64,000 nucleotides of DNA from Microcyclospora pomicola (Eukaryota; Ascomycota; Dothideomycetes; Capnodiales): assembly GCA_002786065.1 (NCBI GenBank), contig NHNY01000001.1:496001-560000 (forward strand), written 5' to 3'. The position numbers were made by a program, and so were the translations under genes. The notes under the pieces were generated by a model that did not search any database, was not told where the DNA came from, and worked only from the letters and a program-made list of their open reading frames with translations. Shown in pieces: positions 40,135-51,423 of this stretch. Positions within the stretch are counted from its first letter, which is position 1. The number at the start of each line of letters is the position of its first letter.

Positions 40135-41355
40135 GCGGCCAGAGTGATATGCGGCCTGCACTATAAAGGGATAAGGTGGAAGCCATGTAAAGCTAGGCAG
40201 GATGCACAAAGACAGCTGATTCATTACCGTATTCTCATTGTCTGGCAGCTCCCATCACCAATTTCATGCATTGTCTTTTCACGAATCATGCACCATTTAT
40301 TCTTTCCGCGATTGGCATACAATCAGTCGGGACGCAATCAGGCCGGACTGGCTTAGAAGCTCGAATACCTACGTATTGTGCGGTCCGACCGCAAAGATAT
40401 ACTCACAAGACCATCATCCTCCAGGCCAGATATGATTGGACTCGTCTACTCCGAGCTGATTAAAGTCACTTGACTCAAAGCTGTAGTCTACCGACGAACA
40501 GACGATGATCTGCATAACACTACATGGTACTTAGGTAACTTCATGACTTTAATAAGTACAGCTCAGAATTGAGGATCCCCAATCTGTGAGTGGGCAAAGC
40601 GTCGAATACCTGTGCGAGTGAGCTGTCGAGCAAGACAAGTGCACAAAGGGAGTATTACGAGTGAGCATCCTCGTTCGTGATATATCGAGTGCTTCTTGTC
40701 GCAAATCCTGCTCATCCAAGCTCTCTCTGCAGACTTGGTTGCGATCGCCTCTCAACGGCGAACTCATTCTTGCCGCCCATAATCATCACTGTATTGGACA
40801 CATGCACCCTACGTGTGTGAGATTCAGGTGGAAAATTGGCGTGCAAAATATATCCTCCATTCTCTCCGTCTACCTAGGTGTGTATATGTACCCCAGCTTG
40901 CCCACAGCCGGACACCCGCATTCGCCCCAGGGAACACACCACCGACGATCTCACCACTGCGCGATCGCCCGAACACAATCATTGTGGTTAGGTGATTTGC
41001 TTGAAGCATGTTGGACTGACTTCTATACTGTACCCTGAAGGGCGAATATGTACAGATGCAATTTAGATCGTCAAAATGGCGCATACATGGGCCTGGAGAG
41101 CTCCATTGATCTGGAGCCCGTACGACAGCCAATCACAGCTTAGCAATTGCTGTGACGTCCTCCCTCGGGCTCGAGAAATGTTGACCTACAACGAGATTCA
41201 TCATGTTGTCCAAAGACATATCGTCCCATTCCTCGAATCAAGCAGGCTTCTGTATATTAGACCTCTTCGACATACCATACGTCTTTCGAAAAGTCCCTAA
41301 AACGACAACCCTTCCTCGGACTGCTCAATCGCTCGTCGAGCCTTGACACCATCGA
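40135..41355. other. Intergenic region upstream of RIM2
   Basis: 1.2 kb without a supported gene. A CCAAT box is present at 41129-41133, about 220 bp before the RIM2 start, as expected for HAP-controlled mitochondrial genes. Otherwise nothing is recognised. Confidence 0.45.
41129..41133 (+). promoter_or_regulatory. CCAAT box upstream of RIM2
   Basis: CCAAT lies within GACAGCCAATCACAG, about 223 bp before the carrier start codon. The HAP2/3/5 complex binds CCAAT in many fungal respiratory and mitochondrial genes. A single pentamer can occur by chance. Confidence 0.3.
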
Positions 41356-42537
41356 ATGGTTGCGACATCTTCATCGGCGACCTCTTCGCATAGCCACGTT
41401 GGGTCAAGTTTGTCCGTACCGCCTTTCACAGAAGACCGCGAACTTGGTCAGGTCGATCCCAAGGCTCTCGACGATGGCACTCAGATGGCAGTAACGTCTG
41501 CGACGTCTGCCACGGCCAGCACATCTATCAAAGAACGAAGACCATGGACACATTTCGTAGCTGGGGGTCTTGGGGGTATGACTGCCGCGACCCTCACATC
41601 GCCTCTTGATGTTCTGAAAACACGCCTGCAAAGCACCTTCTACCAAGATCACCTAGCAGCAATCAGAACAGCCAAAGGCATTCCCTCCCCGGACAAATTG
41701 CCTTTGCTGCGCGCTGCACTACTCCATGTCAGTGAAACAGGACAGATACTTGCTCAAATACCGAAAGTGGAAGGTTGGCGAGCACTGTTCAAAGGTTTAG
41801 GACCGAACCTTGTAGGTGTGGTCCCAGCCAGAGCGATCAACTTTTGGGCATATGGAAACGGAAAAAGGGTAATTAGTAATACCTTTTTCGATGGGAAAGA
41901 ATCGGCAATGGTACACTTGCTAGCTGCGGCAAGCGCTGGAATCATAACCGGAACCGCGACAAACCCTATCTGGTTGGTGAAGACGAGATTACAACTGGAC
42001 AAGCAAAATGCTGGACTTGGGGGTACAGGCAGACAGTATACAAATGCGCTGGATTGTGTGCGTCAGACCTTGCGAAGTGAGGGCATCCGCGGTCTGTACC
42101 GTGGGCTTTCGGCAAGTTATCTCGGTGTGAGCGAGAGCACACTGCAATGGGTCCTGTACGAGCAAGCCAAGAAAAGTCTCGCACGTCGGCAGGCCGACCT
42201 TGTCGCTTCTGGAAGAATGCCAACAGCCTGGGATCGTACTGTAGAATGGACTGGGAAGCTCACGGCTGCTGGAGGCGCCAAGTTCTTTGCTGCCCTGATC
42301 ACATACCCACATGAAGTCGTAAGGACGCGACTGAGACAAGCACCGGTCGATGCACTGGGAAATGTCAAATACAAAGGGCTGCTAAACTGCTTCGTCACAG
42401 TGTTCCGTGAAGAAGGCATGGCGAGCTTGTATGGCGGCCTGGTGCCTCATATGCTGCGTGTGGTTCCGAGCGCGGCGATCATGTTTGGGGTTTACGAAGG
42501 TGTATTAAGAAGTCTGGGAGAGAGCTCGGGCGTGTGA
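41356..42537 (+). CDS. RIM2: Mitochondrial pyrimidine nucleotide carrier, RIM2 type
   Basis: Single exon, 393 residues. After 60 disordered residues come three mitochondrial-carrier repeats with PLDVLKTRLQ, PIWLVKTRLQ and PHEVVRTRLR signatures, each between two helices, plus WTHFVAGGLGGM at the start and GLYRGLSASYLGVSE in repeat 2. The long gap in repeat 1 between the PLDVLKTRLQ motif and the second helix (about 60 residues with an LLHVSETGQIL stretch) and the PIWLVKTRLQ motif are typical of Rim2/SLC25A33/36. These exchange CTP, UTP or dTTP and import iron across the inner membrane, supporting mtDNA. Downstream on the same strand is CIA30. Confidence 0.9.
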   Translation: MVATSSSATSSHSHVGSSLSVPPFTEDRELGQVDPKALDDGTQMAVTSATSATASTSIKERRPWTHFVAGGLGGMTAATLTSPLDVLKTRLQSTFYQDHLAAIRTAKGIPSPDKLPLLRAALLHVSETGQILAQIPKVEGWRALFKGLGPNLVGVVPARAINFWAYGNGKRVISNTFFDGKESAMVHLLAAASAGIITGTATNPIWLVKTRLQLDKQNAGLGGTGRQYTNALDCVRQTLRSEGIRGLYRGLSASYLGVSESTLQWVLYEQAKKSLARRQADLVASGRMPTAWDRTVEWTGKLTAAGGAKFFAALITYPHEVVRTRLRQAPVDALGNVKYKGLLNCFVTVFREEGMASLYGGLVPHMLRVVPSAAIMFGVYEGVLRSLGESSGV

Positions 42538-43011
42538 GACAACACACTACTTAGATCCAGACATGCTCACTTTGTACAGTAAGGTATTTGAGGTTGGGGA
42601 CAATCGGATCCCTGTGTGGTTGTGTTCTTTACCTTGTAAGAGCTATGGGTTGAAGGAGTTCATTCATGTAAATTACATATCATACTCTACTAGATCTCAT
42701 CTATCTGTATATGTACCTCACAAATGTATTCTTGACAACCAGACAAGCCCCAGTGTATCTATAGACTCAATCGAACCCCGACTGGCCTTAGGTACCGCGA
42801 CATGTTGCCCTTTTCCATCCAAGAAGACAAGTACCTAAGTTTCAACGTTGAAGATAGGTACATCACTTCATGGATCACCTCAATAACCTTAACCTTCCAT
42901 AGGGCTGCTTACTAAGGAAACCATGGACGTCACAGCTTAGAAGTACGCATTCCACCTTCACGCGTGTCCAAGACTCCTCTTCCAGTCCACGTATCCCTGG
43001 TCCCAGCAATC
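42538..43011. other. Spacer between RIM2 and CIA30
   Basis: 474 bp between two plus-strand genes, with AT-rich parts around 42660-42720. Nothing is recognised. Confidence 0.45.
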
Positions 43012-43881
43012 ATGTTTGCTACTCCTGCCCTCCGTGCAAGTGGCGGCATGCCTAATTTCTTTCGCCGCTCGCTCGACGAGTTTAAGCGTCAAGCGCAAAT
43101 GGCAGTTAAGATGGAAGGTCTTCATACTCCGCGCAAAGTCTTTCCCATTGTCCATTTCGACTCGGAGCCATCTCTGCAGAAAGTGAAAGTCATGTGCGAT
43201 GACAAGATGCTTGGAGGCTTCTCGAAGGCTAGCTTGACTTTCGTAGATGGAGGAGCGCATGTGGAGCGCAAGCAAGGAGTCATGGGCACAGAAGGTGATG
43301 GAGAACCATCGCACGCGTTGTTCAAAGGCACAATTTCCACGGAACTGCCACCGAACCGACCGGATGTACAACGAAGTGGATTCGCTGCATGGCGGACGAG
43401 AGATAGAGGCTACTCGGCATTTGGCAAATTGCTTTATAACATCGACCCGTATGCATATCTCGCGTTGCGCATCAAGTCTGACGGCAGAAAATACTTCCTC
43501 AACGTCCAGACGGAATCTATCGTGCCTACCGATATACATCAACATCTACTCCCTTGTAACACTCCAGGCGAATGGGAGACGGTCACCATTCCGTTCTCTG
43601 CTTTCGTAAGAACGAATTACGGCATGGTCGTCGAGCCACAGAAAGAGATGTTGCGACAGAAGGTCAGGAGCGTGGGTATTGGTCTGACGGATCGAGTACC
43701 GGGGCCATTCGAGCTGAGGATCGCGGATGTATACGCAACGAATACCGAGGAGGCCAAGGCAGGTAAGACCGACACCGGCTTTGACCTTTGGGAGGAGAAG
43801 ATCGAACAAGAGAAGACAGGAATGTTCGATGAAATCGCTGAAAAGCGGAAGCCCGGCGAGCCAGAGAAGATTATGATATGA
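43012..43881 (+). CDS. CIA30: Complex I intermediate-associated protein 30 (NDUFAF1 homologue)
   Basis: Single exon, 289 residues from the ATG at 43012 (MFATPALRASGG); the frame is open further upstream only to a GTG. The protein has the CIA30 beta-sandwich: VFPIVHFDSE, SLQKVKVMCDDKMLGGFSKASL, ALFKGTISTELP, SGFAAWRTRD, YLALRIKSDGRKYFLNVQTES and TPGEWETVTIPFSAFVRTNYG. Next comes VRSVGIGLTDRVPGPFELRIADV. A charged helix ends it. CIA30/NDUFAF1 helps assemble the membrane arm of NADH:ubiquinone oxidoreductase in mitochondria, as first shown in Neurospora. An N-terminal import signal is short here, so an upstream exon remains possible. Confidence 0.88.
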   Translation: MFATPALRASGGMPNFFRRSLDEFKRQAQMAVKMEGLHTPRKVFPIVHFDSEPSLQKVKVMCDDKMLGGFSKASLTFVDGGAHVERKQGVMGTEGDGEPSHALFKGTISTELPPNRPDVQRSGFAAWRTRDRGYSAFGKLLYNIDPYAYLALRIKSDGRKYFLNVQTESIVPTDIHQHLLPCNTPGEWETVTIPFSAFVRTNYGMVVEPQKEMLRQKVRSVGIGLTDRVPGPFELRIADVYATNTEEAKAGKTDTGFDLWEEKIEQEKTGMFDEIAEKRKPGEPEKIMI

Positions 43882-44932
43882 AAAGCATGTCCTGCAGTGT
43901 ATGCGAGAAAGACGGAAAGATCATGTACCTTCGACTGCTTCGCAAGGTCAACTGCGGTCCATGTTCAGGGTACGATGAGCTCGAGGAGGCCTTCTGGCTT
44001 GAATGCCATCTGCTGAACCAAAAGCCTGGTAAAGCATTTCCATCGACCTTGAGTCAGGAAGAATGGCACGACTCACGCCGGAAGGCAACTGGCATAGCGC
44101 CATTCCTCCTGAACCCCACAGGTTCATATGATGGGACTAGTCATCGGCTCTGGCAGTCAATGATGCTTCGTTAGCTCCAGCAGCAGATGAGTGAGTTCGA
44201 GAACCTACATCTGTGTACCAGTGCCAGGTGACACGCACGTGGCAGGTCCAGAGTGGAACATCGCGTCGTCCGGGCGAAATCATGGGCGTACAGAGCACAT
44301 CTCATGAAGATGTCCCGAGCTATTGCAGCCGGACACTGAGCCAGGGACGGGTTCGTAGGAATGCGGCAAAGTGAAACGGTGGTCTGGTATGTAGGAACAC
44401 TCACTCTCTATTGTTGCCTTATTTACTGTCCACATATCCCCCACTTCATGCAGCCAGCCGTTGGCGTGAGACCATGTGCTGTTCACCTTCTTGTCACCTT
44501 CACGTGCATGTGACGTGGGCCGGCGTTTGTCGTGCTTGCTACATAAATTTCTTTGCTTGACTGCGATGCGCAACGAAGCCTGCTTCATCTCACGCACTCA
44601 CCACGATCTCGTTCACCATCCGAGCAGCCTGCTGCTCAGTGTTACGCCCATTACTTGTTCGAGAAGTGAGAAACTCTCCAACCCATGATCACGCATCTAC
44701 TAAGCTCAGATGAATTGAGTTGCAAGCATGTCACTGACCTCGACTGAAGGACGACCTAACCTTCAGTCATAAACCCAAGCATTCATCGTAATACCATCAA
44801 CATCCTGACGGAGTGCGAGGGTTAGTGATCGAAGTTGCTACAGCACATTGTCGGATATGAGGCCGTAAGTATCTAACACTCAAGGCATACAACTTCCTAC
44901 AATCAAAAGATATAAAGACCAACAAAAGCACA
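43882..44932. other. Intergenic region upstream of the RdRP gene
   Basis: 1.05 kb. The first 290 bases hold a short plus-strand frame without features. I see no second gene. Confidence 0.5.
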
Positions 44933-47900
44933 ATGTCACCACCTACCTCTACGACCGGCGGCAAGCCATCAGCACCGTTTGCACGTCCTCGGATCCCCCC
45001 TCCTAAGGATCAAAGCCCCTTGGCCAACAGCACAAATGTCGAACCGCCACGGATGCCAAAAGCGATGGCTGCACAGTTGTCAGGTCGCTCCCCAAACACT
45101 TATCCATCTCATCGACCGAGACCTATGGTAGCGGCCACCACGACGGGACAGCCAAGAGCTGCACAGCGACAGAAGACACGAAGGGATTTGGATGAGGCCA
45201 ATAGCCTTGCATTCGCAAAACTCCTCAATCTGAACCCCCCAAATCACGGACCCAAAGGGCCGCAGAGCTCAGTCGAACAGCGAAGCAGTGCCAAAGTATT
45301 GAACGACCTGCCAGGTTCTCTGTCATTGCAGAGTCAAGTTGGAGCCGACCTCTCTGAAGCCACTTCAGTGGAAAATCTAACAACCATCTGTCGGAATGAC
45401 CCGGTCACGGTCAGCAATACTTTGCACACATCACCACTTATGCAGACGCAGCAACCTCATATAGGGCCTCGGGTCGCAACTCAGCAGCCCAAGTACAATC
45501 CGACATTCCAGCTTGCGCGGGAATCGTCAAGGCAATCAAGACCACGAATCGATATGCTGAAGCTTGAGGGTATGCCTGAATTTAGAGTAGAGTTTCAGGG
45601 CCTGCCTCTTGGCTGGGGTACCTACGATATATGGAAAGCCTTGAAGCCCATGGGTACGGTTGTGCGTATACAACTACCCAGAATATTCGCCAATACTGTT
45701 CGACCAGGCTCCATCATATTCAAGCCTGCCCCAAAGCAGACCGAATGGATTCATGACGGTCTTGCATGCCGTGACCGAAATGGCAAAAGCCATATCATGA
45801 AGTTTTGGCCCAACACGCAGCACCCATACCTGCATCAAAGTCCGGTCAATCCCAAGCGTATGTTTTCGGAAGAGCTTACGCTGAAGCTGGAGAGATTTGA
45901 CGTTGGTATCCTCCAAAACCCATCGAGGATGCTTGTCATGCGCAGCATCGCTCCATTAAACAAGTCGGCTCCTATAGTGACCTTCAATATGCAACGGCAG
46001 GACATGGAAATTAAGTTCCGACTAGAATGTGCGACTCGGACTGGAGAAGACTCTAAGCAGTGCGACGATTTCAAAATCAAAGTACGCTTCAGCGAAATGG
46101 AGAGTATGCTCCATGACTGTCGAGACACTGGTGAGATTTCTGTCGTGTTTCCATTGGAATTCCCACCCAGACTTTTCCGCAAGACCGGTGATATTGCCGC
46201 AACGCACGATGCGAAAAGTACTTTTTGGGAGGAAAAGCAGGCCTACTTTCGACAGACCGAGATACCTGAGATCTGGGATCAGGCTCCAGAACCTACTGCT
46301 TTGCGTAAGAAAGGCTTGATCGTGGATGTTGGCAGATGGCCGAGCTACCGTCTCGTACTCAACCAGGAGGTGGCACGTTCTGACGTCTTCAAGCAAGCTC
46401 GGCAGGCGCTCATCGACCACAATGTTAAGTTGTCCCAGCCCATGGGCCTGTCCTTCGATGATGGATGTGGCGAAGACTTCTGGTGGTGGCTGAGTCAGAA
46501 CGAAAAGGTGGACAACAAGTCCAGTCAAATCACGGGTCTCGGGTATTTGCAAGAACTAACCAATTCTCCGACGTACCTTGAATGGTCAGTTCGATATATG
46601 CTCGAGGTCTGCATCAGCCAGACTATCTTGCACGAGTCGGCTATCACCAAGGAATTTCTCGAGCGTCTTGGGGCCATGATACCAATAGATGCCGCGCGAC
46701 TGTTGGAAAAAGCCGTCGATGGCAAGCAACGCATCTATGATCCTGCTGACATCTTCACCCTACAAAACTCCGTCAAACAGCGCAAGAAGAAAATACCTCA
46801 TCACTGTGCAACGGTATGTGCTGTAACAGTTACGCCAACTACCATGTACTTTGCCACACCAATTCCCGAGACCTCGAACCGCATAGTCCGCGAATTCCGG
46901 CAGCACGAGGATCGCTTTTTGCGAGTCAAGTTCACGGACGAGAAGTATTTCGGTGCGATCATGTCCGTCGATGACAATACACAAGACAAGGTCTTTGAAA
47001 GGGTACATGACACCATGACAAACGGGATAATGGTCGGCGATCGCCATTTTGAATTCCTGGCGTATGGAAACTCTCAGTTCCGCGAGCATGGTGCGTATTT
47101 CTTTGCATCAACGCGTGACCTGACGGCAAATGACATTCGTCGGCGTATGGGCTCGTTCGACCATATCAGGGTGGTGGCCAAGTATGCCGCGCGACTTGGA
47201 CAGTGTTTCTCCACTACCAGAGCTATGCCGATCGGTGTTCGAATTGAGCAGCTCACAGATATTGTTCGCAACAACTACAACTTCACAGACGGTGTTGGCA
47301 AGATCTCGCCTTTCCTGGCACAGATGGTAGCCGAAGAGTTCGGCATGACGAACTCACAGACAGAGTACCCTTCCGTCGTTCAATTTCGTTTGGGGGGCTG
47401 CAAAGGTGTTCTTGCTGTGGATCCTGCTCTGAAGGGAAACGTTGTACAGATCAGGCCAAGTCAGGAAAAGTTCACTGCAGCATACCATGGTCTTGAGGTA
47501 TGCAGGCTCTCGCAATTTTCGGCTGCAGCCCTCAACATGCAGCTCATCCTAGTGTTGGAAGCTCTAGGTGTACCAGATACGGTGTTCGTGAAAAAGATGA
47601 GGGAAGCCGTTGAGAGGGTCGATGGGGCAATGCACGATGAGCATAAGGCAATCGTGGAGTTGTCAAAGAACGTCGACATGAACCAAACCTCCTTGACACT
47701 CGCACATTCCATTCGGGAAGGCTTCATGCAAGCTCTTGATCCGTTCACCATATCCTGCCTCCAATTATGGAGAGTCTGGACGATCAAGTATCTCAAGGAA
47801 AAAGCAAAGATCTTCATCGAAAAGGGCGCTTTCGTACTTGGTTGCGTTGATGAGACTAGTACCTTGAGAGGCCATTTCGACATGATGGGCGCTGTCGAGC

Positions 47901-49513
47901 CCGGCGTGCCTGAGATCTTCTTGCAGATATCTGATCCGGAAAACAAGGGCCGATATAAGATCGTTGAAGGCCTCTGCATATTGGGTCGGAACCCTTCGCT
48001 TCATCCCGGCGATATCCGTGTAGTCAGGGCAGTGGATGTCACTGCACTCCATCACTTGAAGAATTGTGTTGTCCTTCCGCAGACAGGTGATCGAGATCTG
48101 GCCAACATGTGCTCAGGAGGTGACCTCGATGGCGATGATTACCTGGTGATGTGGGATCCTGACCTTCTGCCGCCAGAGTGGAACCATGAAGCACAGAACT
48201 ACGAGCCACCAGCACCTGTCACGAGCGATGGTCCCGTCAGCGTCCAGAATATCGTAACATTCTTCGTCAGTCACATGAAGCACAGTAACCTGCCACGTAT
48301 CGCTGTGGCTCACAGGTACTGGGCTGACCGTGAAGATGAATCGGTTAAAGCGGATAGATGTATCAAGCTTGCTGCGTTACACTCAAAGGCCGTGGATTAC
48401 GCAAAGACAGGAGTTCCAGCAGAGTTTCCCACAGAACTTAAGGTATCAATGTGGCCACATTGGGCTGAGCGTAAGCATACTTCCAAACGGAATATCTACC
48501 ATTCAAAGAAAGTTCTTGGCCAAGTATACGATGTCGTCGACAGGGTACCCTTCATGCCAGATTCGAAGCAACCTTTCGATGATCGCGTGCTCAGCGCATT
48601 TCAACTAACTGATGATCTGCTCGTCGCTGCCAAAGAGATCAAGAAAAGCTACGATGAGGACGTCTATCGCATTATGGCTCAGTACGGAATCAAGAGCGAG
48701 TTTGAGGTCTGGACAACGTGGGTCTTGGAGCACAATCAAGAGGGTGGCCGCGATTACAAATTCGCAGAATCCTTGAGCGAAATCGTCAGCAGTCTCAAGC
48801 AGCAGTACCAGAGCCTGTGCTATGAAAAAGCTGGTACGACAACAAAGGAACGCGATTGGGACAAGCTAGGGCCATTTATTGCCGCGATGTACAAAGTCAC
48901 CGCAGAAGAGATCGCATCGGCACAAGATGAATGCGCTGAGATCGAGGTGGTCGGAGGCGAAGAAGTTCACAAGCGTGTGACTGCGCCCGAATCCATGCCG
49001 CTAATGTCCTTTCCATGGCTTTTCCCCACGGAGCTTGGACAGATCGCTAACAGTCGCAAACCGTCGCGGGACTTATCCCCAAGGAACGTGGTTTTGGCCA
49101 AGAAGGGGTCGGCTCGACCTGACAGGAAGACTTCGACGATGGATTCGACAATGGAGCCCTTACCTGAAATTACTCTGGCGGACATGGTTGTGCATGGGGG
49201 CGAAGAACTGAACCTCTTCCAGCATGAGGAGGAAGGCCAGGCATCGCAAGTCGGACCGAACACTGAGAAGTTGGCCGACCGCACAGCGAAGGCGTCGGAT
49301 ACTGAGCGTATGGATGAACCCTCCGATGCTCCTGTCAAGGTCTCAGACCTGATAGATCTCGATCACACTTCCGCAATAGTCGACGAGGTCAAGCAACAGA
49401 TCGTAGAGGGTAGCCAAGACTCGGGGAGCGACTCCGGCACAGAGCATGTGGTCTTGAACATCAGCAAAGGCTCCTCTGCGCTCGATCGACTCAACAGGCT
49501 TCTCGGGTTGTGA
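44933..49513 (+). CDS. Cellular RNA-dependent RNA polymerase (RNA silencing)
   Basis: Single exon of 4.6 kb, 1,526 residues. The first 200 residues are disordered and Pro/Ser/Gln-rich. An RRM-like segment may follow (FRVEFQGLPLGWGTYDIWKAL near 220). The RdRP core runs from about 610 to 1120. Landmarks are VTVTPTTMYFATPIPETSNRIVREF, FTDGVGKIS, QFRLGGCKGVLAVDP, IRPSQEKF, FIEKGAFVLGCVDE and the catalytic SGGDLDGDDYLVMWD at about 1061-1075, whose three Asp bind the metal. This DLDGD form marks the two-barrel eukaryotic RdRPs (QDE-1/SAD-1/RRP family), which make double-stranded RNA for Dicer. The C-terminal 300 residues are helical then disordered. All key residues are intact. Confidence 0.95.
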   Translation: MSPPTSTTGGKPSAPFARPRIPPPKDQSPLANSTNVEPPRMPKAMAAQLSGRSPNTYPSHRPRPMVAATTTGQPRAAQRQKTRRDLDEANSLAFAKLLNLNPPNHGPKGPQSSVEQRSSAKVLNDLPGSLSLQSQVGADLSEATSVENLTTICRNDPVTVSNTLHTSPLMQTQQPHIGPRVATQQPKYNPTFQLARESSRQSRPRIDMLKLEGMPEFRVEFQGLPLGWGTYDIWKALKPMGTVVRIQLPRIFANTVRPGSIIFKPAPKQTEWIHDGLACRDRNGKSHIMKFWPNTQHPYLHQSPVNPKRMFSEELTLKLERFDVGILQNPSRMLVMRSIAPLNKSAPIVTFNMQRQDMEIKFRLECATRTGEDSKQCDDFKIKVRFSEMESMLHDCRDTGEISVVFPLEFPPRLFRKTGDIAATHDAKSTFWEEKQAYFRQTEIPEIWDQAPEPTALRKKGLIVDVGRWPSYRLVLNQEVARSDVFKQARQALIDHNVKLSQPMGLSFDDGCGEDFWWWLSQNEKVDNKSSQITGLGYLQELTNSPTYLEWSVRYMLEVCISQTILHESAITKEFLERLGAMIPIDAARLLEKAVDGKQRIYDPADIFTLQNSVKQRKKKIPHHCATVCAVTVTPTTMYFATPIPETSNRIVREFRQHEDRFLRVKFTDEKYFGAIMSVDDNTQDKVFERVHDTMTNGIMVGDRHFEFLAYGNSQFREHGAYFFASTRDLTANDIRRRMGSFDHIRVVAKYAARLGQCFSTTRAMPIGVRIEQLTDIVRNNYNFTDGVGKISPFLAQMVAEEFGMTNSQTEYPSVVQFRLGGCKGVLAVDPALKGNVVQIRPSQEKFTAAYHGLEVCRLSQFSAAALNMQLILVLEALGVPDTVFVKKMREAVERVDGAMHDEHKAIVELSKNVDMNQTSLTLAHSIREGFMQALDPFTISCLQLWRVWTIKYLKEKAKIFIEKGAFVLGCVDETSTLRGHFDMMGAVEPGVPEIFLQISDPENKGRYKIVEGLCILGRNPSLHPGDIRVVRAVDVTALHHLKNCVVLPQTGDRDLANMCSGGDLDGDDYLVMWDPDLLPPEWNHEAQNYEPPAPVTSDGPVSVQNIVTFFVSHMKHSNLPRIAVAHRYWADREDESVKADRCIKLAALHSKAVDYAKTGVPAEFPTELKVSMWPHWAERKHTSKRNIYHSKKVLGQVYDVVDRVPFMPDSKQPFDDRVLSAFQLTDDLLVAAKEIKKSYDEDVYRIMAQYGIKSEFEVWTTWVLEHNQEGGRDYKFAESLSEIVSSLKQQYQSLCYEKAGTTTKERDWDKLGPFIAAMYKVTAEEIASAQDECAEIEVVGGEEVHKRVTAPESMPLMSFPWLFPTELGQIANSRKPSRDLSPRNVVLAKKGSARPDRKTSTMDSTMEPLPEITLADMVVHGGEELNLFQHEEEGQASQVGPNTEKLADRTAKASDTERMDEPSDAPVKVSDLIDLDHTSAIVDEVKQQIVEGSQDSGSDSGTEHVVLNISKGSSALDRLNRLLGL

Positions 49514-50331
49514 GAGTGCAGCACAGTGCAAATGCTATGCTAGGCTCTGTTGTTTTTGATGCTGAAGGTACTGGCACTGCGGGTTCTAACACCTTCATAG
49601 AGTTGCGATAGCTAGTGTCACTGTCTGCACTGCGTACCCTTAATGGTGTCCTGATGCGTTCACTGCATTAATACAATACAGATCTCCACTGTCGTTCGTC
49701 CTTCCTGATCGAGTGGTTCTCCGACAGTTCTGCAAGTCGTCCAATGCCCGCGCCGAGCCGCATGCTTGGCAGCAACGTCGATCTTGTTCCTTACATTGCC
49801 AACTTCTTCGCCCACCAATCGTTCCGCCGGCATGTCCAGCGTGATCGTCGGCCTCATCCCCTAGAGCGCCACTCCATACTCCCTCCTGGTGCCACCCCGC
49901 CTGCAAGACTCGCCCACGCCACCTTGGACTTCCGACTGGTCACGGACACTCCGTTTGGCGATTGCGGACGTTGGTTCGAAGTATGATGCCGATCATGGAG
50001 AAATTTGGCGTCTCTGGCCGCGTGTGGTCTCGTCGCTAGCACCAGTCACTCGCGAATGTCATGTTTCAATATCCCGTTTGTCGTCTGGTTCTTCCGCGTG
50101 CTCGCAGGTACGCTGTCTGGTAGGCCAGATCCCTTACTCCCGAGGTCTTGGTGGTCATCAGGCGGGCCAGCTGATACAGTGATTTGACGGCCTGTCTTGA
50201 TCTCCAAGATGATCGGCGCTGCCAGTTGACTTGCACTACCACGACTACTTATTAACATGGTGTAAGTGTCTCGGTCGTCTTTTCTTCTGCACCGCGTCCA
50301 CATCCAGTCTTTCGTTTCCATATTCTCCGTG
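49514..50331. other. Intergenic region upstream of the Vps62-like gene
   Basis: About 0.8 kb. Open frames of 80-88 codons on both strands overlap each other at 49640-49986; none has a recognisable motif, so I call no gene. Confidence 0.45.
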
Positions 50332-51423
50332 ATGGCACGCGCAACGCTTCTTTGTGCCCTGGCGGCCATTGCAACAGCTCATCCTACGATCAAGAGGCAG
50401 GCACCCTCGGGCGTCCCTTCTTTCGTGCTCGACTATGCGCCGATGGTCTACCTCTACAGCGGCGATCCTTACCGGCCTTCAGACATTGGTGCGCAACTCG
50501 CCAACACCCATGCCGAAGTCAACTTCACCGCAGTCGCCGGCGCGCCGAGTCCGCTGACCTTGGACAACTTGGCGGAACTGAATGCATTGGGAGGCAAGAG
50601 TGTATACCTTACGAGCACACAAGACGCTAGCGAGTTCCCGAGCTATTTCCTTGGGGTCGCTCCGGACAGCACTGGCAAGACCGATGGCGCCGTGAGTTGC
50701 GCCATCATTGTGAACGACCATGGCAGTGGGCTGGTAGATGCATTCTACATGTATTTCTATGCGTAAGCTAGATCCTGAGCAATTAGGATCTGAGCTTCGA
50801 TGCTGACATTGACTAGTTTCAACTATGGTGGAAGCTACGGCCTTCTGGACTACAAGTTCGTGGTTGGTGATCATGTGGGGGATTGGGAGCACAACATGGT
50901 CAGGTTCCAGGATGGTGTGCCGACGGCTGTCTGGTACAGCCAACATGCCAATGGTGAAGCGTTCACCTACCAGGCCGTGAACAAGTACAACGGCGGCGTC
51001 CGTCCGGTCGTATATTCCGCCAACGGTTCGCACGCCAACTACGCCATCAGTGGAACTCACGACCATACCATCACCAATCTCAACCTTCCACTAGGACCTG
51101 TCGAAGACTTCACCGACGAGGGTCCTGTGTGGGATCCAACCCTGTCCGCGTACTACTACACATACACACCCTCTACCGACGGCATTGGCACTTTCGCTTC
51201 ATATGACAACAGCACGCCGACGAACTGGTTGCAGTTCATCGGAGAGTGGGGAGACCAGCAATACCCCAAGAGCGATCCTCGACAAAGCTATGGTTTGGAC
51301 ATCTCGGCGCTGGCCAAGTGGAGTGGTGGCCCCACGGGACCAGAGGATAAACAGTTGAATAGGACAAAAGTCTGCCCGGACAACGGCGATGACTGCATCC
51401 TGCGACCCCTGCTTGGACCGTAG
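50332..51423 (+). CDS. Secreted Vps62-like (DUF946) protein
   Basis: Two exons: 50332-50762 and 50817-51423, with a 54 bp intron (GTAAGC...GACTAG), giving 345 residues. The ATG at 50332 starts a signal peptide (MARATLLCALAAIATAHP), followed by KR, a possible Kex2 site. Family features are FVLDYAPMVYLYSGDPYRPSDIG, GLVDAFYMYFYAFNYG across the splice, VGDHVGDWEHNMVRF, AVWYSQHANGEAF and PVVYSANGSHANYA. This is the Vps62 family, named from a yeast vacuolar sorting screen; fungal members are commonly secreted and their biochemical role is not established. The DWEHN and SHANY motifs look like a conserved metal- or ligand-binding site (inference). Confidence 0.85.

Noticed and set aside
44933-49513. 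Idea that the RNA-dependent RNA polymerase is a captured viral gene
   Set aside because: The DLDGDDY active site and the other conserved segments are those of the cellular two-barrel family, not of RNA-virus polymerases.
49640-49986. Overlapping frames of 80-88 codons on both strands
   Set aside because: Neither has a recognisable motif and each is a shadow of the other; I cannot tell which, if either, is real.
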